From positions 99,236 through 163,235 of the forward strand of contig NZ_JAOQAH010000068.1 in NCBI RefSeq assembly GCF_025963695.1: a DNA stretch of 64,000 bases. Direction: 5' to 3'. Source of the stretch: Segetibacter sp. Its GTDB lineage: Bacteria; Bacteroidota; Bacteroidia; Chitinophagales; Chitinophagaceae. Shown here piece by piece: positions 60,577-64,000 of the stretch. The first letter of the stretch is position 1, and each line of letters opens with the position of its first letter. Below the pieces are notes generated by a model. The model saw nothing but the letters and a program-made list of their open reading frames with translations, did not search any database and had not been told where the DNA came from. The position numbers and the translations under genes are program-made.

Positions 60577-63500
60577 TTAAAAAGTTACAGATAAACCGAA
60601 AGTTCCACCTTTCATGATAGGATAGTTATAACCGTCACCTGCGTTACCGCCCGGGCTAAAAACCTGGTCAGAAGGACCAGTACTTTCGACATCTAAATCC
60701 CTGGTAAGTTTGTAAAGTGGAGACCATGCCCAAAGATTTTCGGCAGAAAAATAAACCCTTACATTACTTGCACTGATTTTTGAAATTAGTCTTTGCGGAA
60801 GATTGTAACCCACCTGTATGTTTTTAAGTCGTAAATAAGCCACGTTTTGTAAATATTTTGTTTGAGCTTCCCTTAATATACCGCCCGCTCTATTAGCAAG
60901 GCGCGACACATATCTTGGAAGGTAAGCATCAGGATTATCAGTAGTCCAATGGTTATCAAGATGCCAGCGAGGTAATTTATTGTATGGCCTGTTGTACTGT
61001 CCCCAGAAAACCCCTGCTTCAGTACCCGGAAACCAATCCTGACTGCCTACTCCCTGGAAAAAAGCGGAAAAGAAAATACCATTCCAATCAGCACTTAAAT
61101 TAATACCGTAGGTGTAGCGTGGTGAACTGTTTCCAATAATGGATCTGTCGCCAGGCTTGTCAACAGTATTTGTACCGAAATCGACAACCCCATCATTATT
61201 GCTATCCAACAACTTTATGTCGCCAGGAAAAGTTTGACCTGAAGCAGTAGATAGAAATAATTTTTGGTTTGCGTGTTTGGCTATATCATCCTGTGAAGTA
61301 AAAAATCCTTCAGTTGTATAACCCCATATCTCACCGATCCGTTGTCCGACGTAATAATCGTTTAATCTCTTTTCAGGATTATTAAATTTGGTAATGACAG
61401 CAGTATTGTCTGCGAGTGTTACCCGAACATCATAGTTGAACGGTTTTGAAGCTACAGTAAATTTATCACCCCATGACAAGCTGGTTTCCCAACCTTTTGT
61501 TTTTAGGTCGGCGTAGTTTCCACGTGGTGCTATTGCTCCAAATACAGCAGGAGGAGTTACCGCTGTGGTAAACATATCAGTAGTGTTTCTTACGTATACA
61601 TCACCTGAGAAACGTAAGCGATTAGAAAGCATATTAAAGTCAAGACCAAGGTTTGAAGTAGTAGAAGTTTCCCACGTCAGACCTGCAGGGAGAACAGATG
61701 GATTATTTGTAAATGACGGCCGGGCTCCATTTAAAATAATACCTAATTGACTCACGGCAAGCTGTTCCTGGTAAACGTAAGAACCTATATTTCCATTTCC
61801 TAGGGAACCATAAGACGCCCTGATCTTTAAGTCAGAAATAACTTTGCTTGAGACGTTCCAGAAAGCTTCTTTTGAAATGCGCCAACCTGCGGAAACGGAA
61901 GGAAAGAACCCATACCGCTGATTAGTAGGAAACTTGGAAGAACCGTCATAGCGGCCATTTACTTCAACCAAGTACCTGTCTTTATAGGAATAATTTAGAC
62001 GGGAGAAGCCCCCAAGAATAGCCCACTGCTCATAACCACCCTGGGTTAAAAAAGATGAACCTAAAGCAAGGTTCAAGTCATTAGCATTTTCATAAATCAA
62101 ACCATTCCGCTGGGCAGAAATTGCATTAAAAGTTGATTGTTCATAATTATAACCTACAAGAGCTTTAAAATAATGAGCATCTTTAAATGTATTCTCGAAT
62201 TCAGCGTAAATATTTGTTGCCAGGTAATTTGTTCTTTGCCTTACTTCCCTTAGATCGTTGGTGGTAGTTCCCAGGTAAGCTATTACGCCAGGCTTTAGAC
62301 TGTATGGAAGGGGAACCTGCTTGCGTTTCTCAACATTATTAGTAGTTTGGAAAGTCACATCACTTTTTAGCCTTAATTTATTTTTAAAGAACTCCGCTGT
62401 CATTCCCGCCCTGTTTCTGAATATACCTCTTTCCTGGTTTATCCCGCTCTTGCCATAATAAAAGTCGCCAACCGAATACGCAGAAGATGCCGTCAAGGTG
62501 CCATCAGGATTTATTAAAGGAGCCAATGGATGTCCTTCGTCTGCAATATTTCTCCATATACCGCCACCTTCTCCCACGTTCAATGGGTTGTAATAGGTCA
62601 TGTTTGAAAAATCGGTGTTGTTATCAAACCTTAACCAGGGATACAACTGAATAGATCCTTTTGCCCGAAAATTCATCATCTTGTAATCGTCAGAATTGTA
62701 CCGGAACAAACCATCCTGACCGAAGTAGCGACCGGTAAGCATAAAGGTGGTCTTATCGCTGCTACCGGAAATAGTAATGTTATGCTCGGACGATTTAGTG
62801 CGTTCTTTATATAATTCCCTATACCAGTCGGTACTTGCATAATACACATACTCTCCTGTTACCGGGTCAATCTCCACATCGGGTAAGCCTTTGCCTTGCC
62901 TTCTTTCCAATTCTGTTAAGTACTGCTGCGAGAATCTAAGAGTCTTATTTACTGCTTGTGGAAATGAACCGTCCCATGCTACAGATGATTCGGCAAACAT
63001 TTTAGCAAACGTGTACGCATCATTTACAAAATCAGGCACAGCGGTGGGACTTTTTACTGATAAATTTGTAGTATAGGTAATGCTTGTTTTACCTCTTTGT
63101 GGATTTTTTGTTGTGATCAATACCACTCCAAAAGCTCCCCTTGCTCCATAAATTGCGGCAGATGCAGCATCTTTAAGAATAGAAACAGTTGCGATGTCAT
63201 TAGGGTTTATGATGCTGGGGTCACCTTCTACACCATCAATCAATACAAGTGCATTTCCGCCCTGGCCAATTGAAGTTGCTCCCCTTATATTAAATCTCGG
63301 AGACTGGTTCGGCTTACCATCCAGCATCCTGATATTTAGATTTGGCAGAACACCTTGAAGACCTTGGCTCAAGTTAGTGATTGAACGGTTCTCCAACACC
63401 TCTGAGGTTACCTGGTCAACGGCACCCGTTAGATTTGCCTTCTTTTGAGTACCATAACCAACCACAACGACTTGTTGTAATTCCTGGCTTGTTGACGCCA

Positions 63501-63792
63501 TTTGTACATTAATTGTACTGCGTCCTCTAATAGTCTCTGTTCTGCTTTCCATACCGGTAAAAGTAAAAACGAGGGACGTTGCGTTGCCGGGGTTTGCAAC
63601 AGTAAAATCTCCATTTTCATTTGTTGTCGTTACAGGTTTCTGCCCGGAGGTAGTATTTACCGTAACGCTAACGCCGGAGAGTGGCGCGGCGGTACTTGCA
63701 TCAGTCACTCTTCCTTTAATGCTGTTATTCTGGGCAATCATTTGAAAAGGAAGAAAGACTAGTAGCATTAGCCAATAGTAAATTTTTTTCAT
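60577..63792 (-). CDS. SusC/RagA family TonB-dependent outer-membrane transporter
   Basis: This 1071-residue protein has a signal peptide ending at QMIAQ, a CarboxypepD-regulatory-like domain (residues about 22-105, SIKGRVTDASTAAPLSGVSV), a TonB box and plug (VVVVGYGTQKKANLTGAV, then NIRGATSIGQGGNALVLIDG and the DAASAAIYGARGA signature) and a long beta-barrel to the terminal FGLSVTF. No STN domain is seen, so sigma/anti-sigma signalling is not expected. It is the first gene of a SusCD pair; no regulator lies upstream within the window. Confidence 0.95.
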   Translation of the reverse strand: MKKIYYWLMLLVFLPFQMIAQNNSIKGRVTDASTAAPLSGVSVTVNTTSGQKPVTTTNENGDFTVANPGNATSLVFTFTGMESRTETIRGRSTINVQMASTSQELQQVVVVGYGTQKKANLTGAVDQVTSEVLENRSITNLSQGLQGVLPNLNIRMLDGKPNQSPRFNIRGATSIGQGGNALVLIDGVEGDPSIINPNDIATVSILKDAASAAIYGARGAFGVVLITTKNPQRGKTSITYTTNLSVKSPTAVPDFVNDAYTFAKMFAESSVAWDGSFPQAVNKTLRFSQQYLTELERRQGKGLPDVEIDPVTGEYVYYASTDWYRELYKERTKSSEHNITISGSSDKTTFMLTGRYFGQDGLFRYNSDDYKMMNFRAKGSIQLYPWLRFDNNTDFSNMTYYNPLNVGEGGGIWRNIADEGHPLAPLINPDGTLTASSAYSVGDFYYGKSGINQERGIFRNRAGMTAEFFKNKLRLKSDVTFQTTNNVEKRKQVPLPYSLKPGVIAYLGTTTNDLREVRQRTNYLATNIYAEFENTFKDAHYFKALVGYNYEQSTFNAISAQRNGLIYENANDLNLALGSSFLTQGGYEQWAILGGFSRLNYSYKDRYLVEVNGRYDGSSKFPTNQRYGFFPSVSAGWRISKEAFWNVSSKVISDLKIRASYGSLGNGNIGSYVYQEQLAVSQLGIILNGARPSFTNNPSVLPAGLTWETSTTSNLGLDFNMLSNRLRFSGDVYVRNTTDMFTTAVTPPAVFGAIAPRGNYADLKTKGWETSLSWGDKFTVASKPFNYDVRVTLADNTAVITKFNNPEKRLNDYYVGQRIGEIWGYTTEGFFTSQDDIAKHANQKLFLSTASGQTFPGDIKLLDSNNDGVVDFGTNTVDKPGDRSIIGNSSPRYTYGINLSADWNGIFFSAFFQGVGSQDWFPGTEAGVFWGQYNRPYNKLPRWHLDNHWTTDNPDAYLPRYVSRLANRAGGILREAQTKYLQNVAYLRLKNIQVGYNLPQRLISKISASNVRVYFSAENLWAWSPLYKLTRDLDVESTGPSDQVFSPGGNAGDGYNYPIMKGGTFGLSVTF

Positions 63793-63934
63793 ACTTTTTT
63801 TTTAGCAAGTCTTAAATAAATAAAATTGATCTGGGTTGGTAAAATGAGAAAGTCGGGATGTCTTGTACACTGGAATTAAAAAGGGTAAAGAAAACAATAG
63901 GTTTTCATGGCAATCATTTTAATAAAGGAGAATT

Positions 63935-64000
63935 ATGGCAATAGAAATTAAAGAAGCTGAAATATTTCAAACCTCAGTATGTAAACAACAATTTATAGTA
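63935..64000 (+). CDS. Partial gene at the right edge
   Basis: An ATG at 63935 preceded by AAAGGAG (63925-63931), one of the few clear Shine-Dalgarno sequences here, opens a frame that stays open for 22 codons (MAIEIKEAEI, then FQTSVCKQQF) to the window edge. The product cannot be identified. It would be divergent from the SusCD pair. Confidence 0.4.
   Translation, partial: MAIEIKEAEIFQTSVCKQQFIV

Noticed and set aside
1..64000. tRNA, rRNA, insertion sequence or prophage genes
   Set aside because: No tRNA-like TPsiC arm (GGTTCGAATCC type) in a plausible context, no rRNA sequence and no transposase or integrase motif was seen on reading both strands; a dedicated scan was not possible.

Overview
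The window looks like a chromosomal segment of a Bacteroidota bacterium, most likely Chitinophagales/Chitinophagaceae. The evidence is a SusC/SusD pair, a type IX secretion C-terminal sorting domain, many Bacteroidota-type lipoproteins, families typical of the phylum (DUF4295, DUF1599, BT_3928-type DoxX, CHRD, DUF3347), promoters of the TTTG / TAnnTTTG kind, and very few Shine-Dalgarno sequences. No tRNA, rRNA, CRISPR array, transposase or phage gene was recognised. The taxonomic call is an inference from gene content; no search was run.

Layout. 0.1-8.6 kb is a signalling island: two stand-alone CheB-type methylesterases, a 1264-residue CheB-CheR-PAS-histidine kinase fusion and three single-domain response regulators, with no CheA, CheW or receptor. 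8.8-20 kb is mixed housekeeping and envelope genes: SRPBCC protein, cyclophilin, MFS transporter, DUF486 and DUF3592 membrane proteins, an L,D-transpeptidase, purK, PAP2 phosphatase, DUF4142 and DUF3347 lipoproteins and an ABC-F ATPase. 20-31 kb holds an arginase/formimidoylglutamase-family enzyme, a CHRD lipoprotein, a T9SS cargo protein, the MurNAc-6-P etherase murQ, a BadF-type sugar kinase, an aromatic-amino-acid-lyase homologue that lacks the MIO-forming Ala-Ser-Gly, and two GH43 glycosidases. 31-43 kb holds a DUF721 protein, SDR, GNAT, a GntP permease, a tiny membrane protein, a Pmp3-type protein, MOSC, a lone OppB-type permease, DoxX and DUF1599 proteins divergent from folP, an FKBP lipoprotein and nrnA divergent from ndk. 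44-49 kb holds an MFS gene and the rpmB-rpmG-DUF4295-ftsY cluster, then rocD and a VIT-type transporter. 50-58 kb holds an APC permease, a Cys/Met PLP enzyme, a VOC gene broken by one nonsense codon, a SnoaL-like protein, and a carbohydrate block (Tat-exported Gfo/Idh/MocA oxidoreductase, AXE1 esterase, sugar isomerase) followed by glutathione peroxidase. SusD and SusC on the opposite strand fill 58.7-63.8 kb, and a partial gene runs off the right edge.

The strongest unexplained signal is an interspersed, strictly intergenic repeat of about 60 bp with 14 recognisable copies in 64 kb. Each copy has a dyad core (GTGCGACGCAAC or paired variants), a spacer of almost always exactly 23 nt with no conserved sequence, and a terminal box CTGGTAnCAAAAA. 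Core changes occur symmetrically (GCG-A-CGC to GTG-A-CAC), and the T-rich end faces the 3' end of a neighbouring gene in 9 of 14 copies. It is not explained by any gene seen here.
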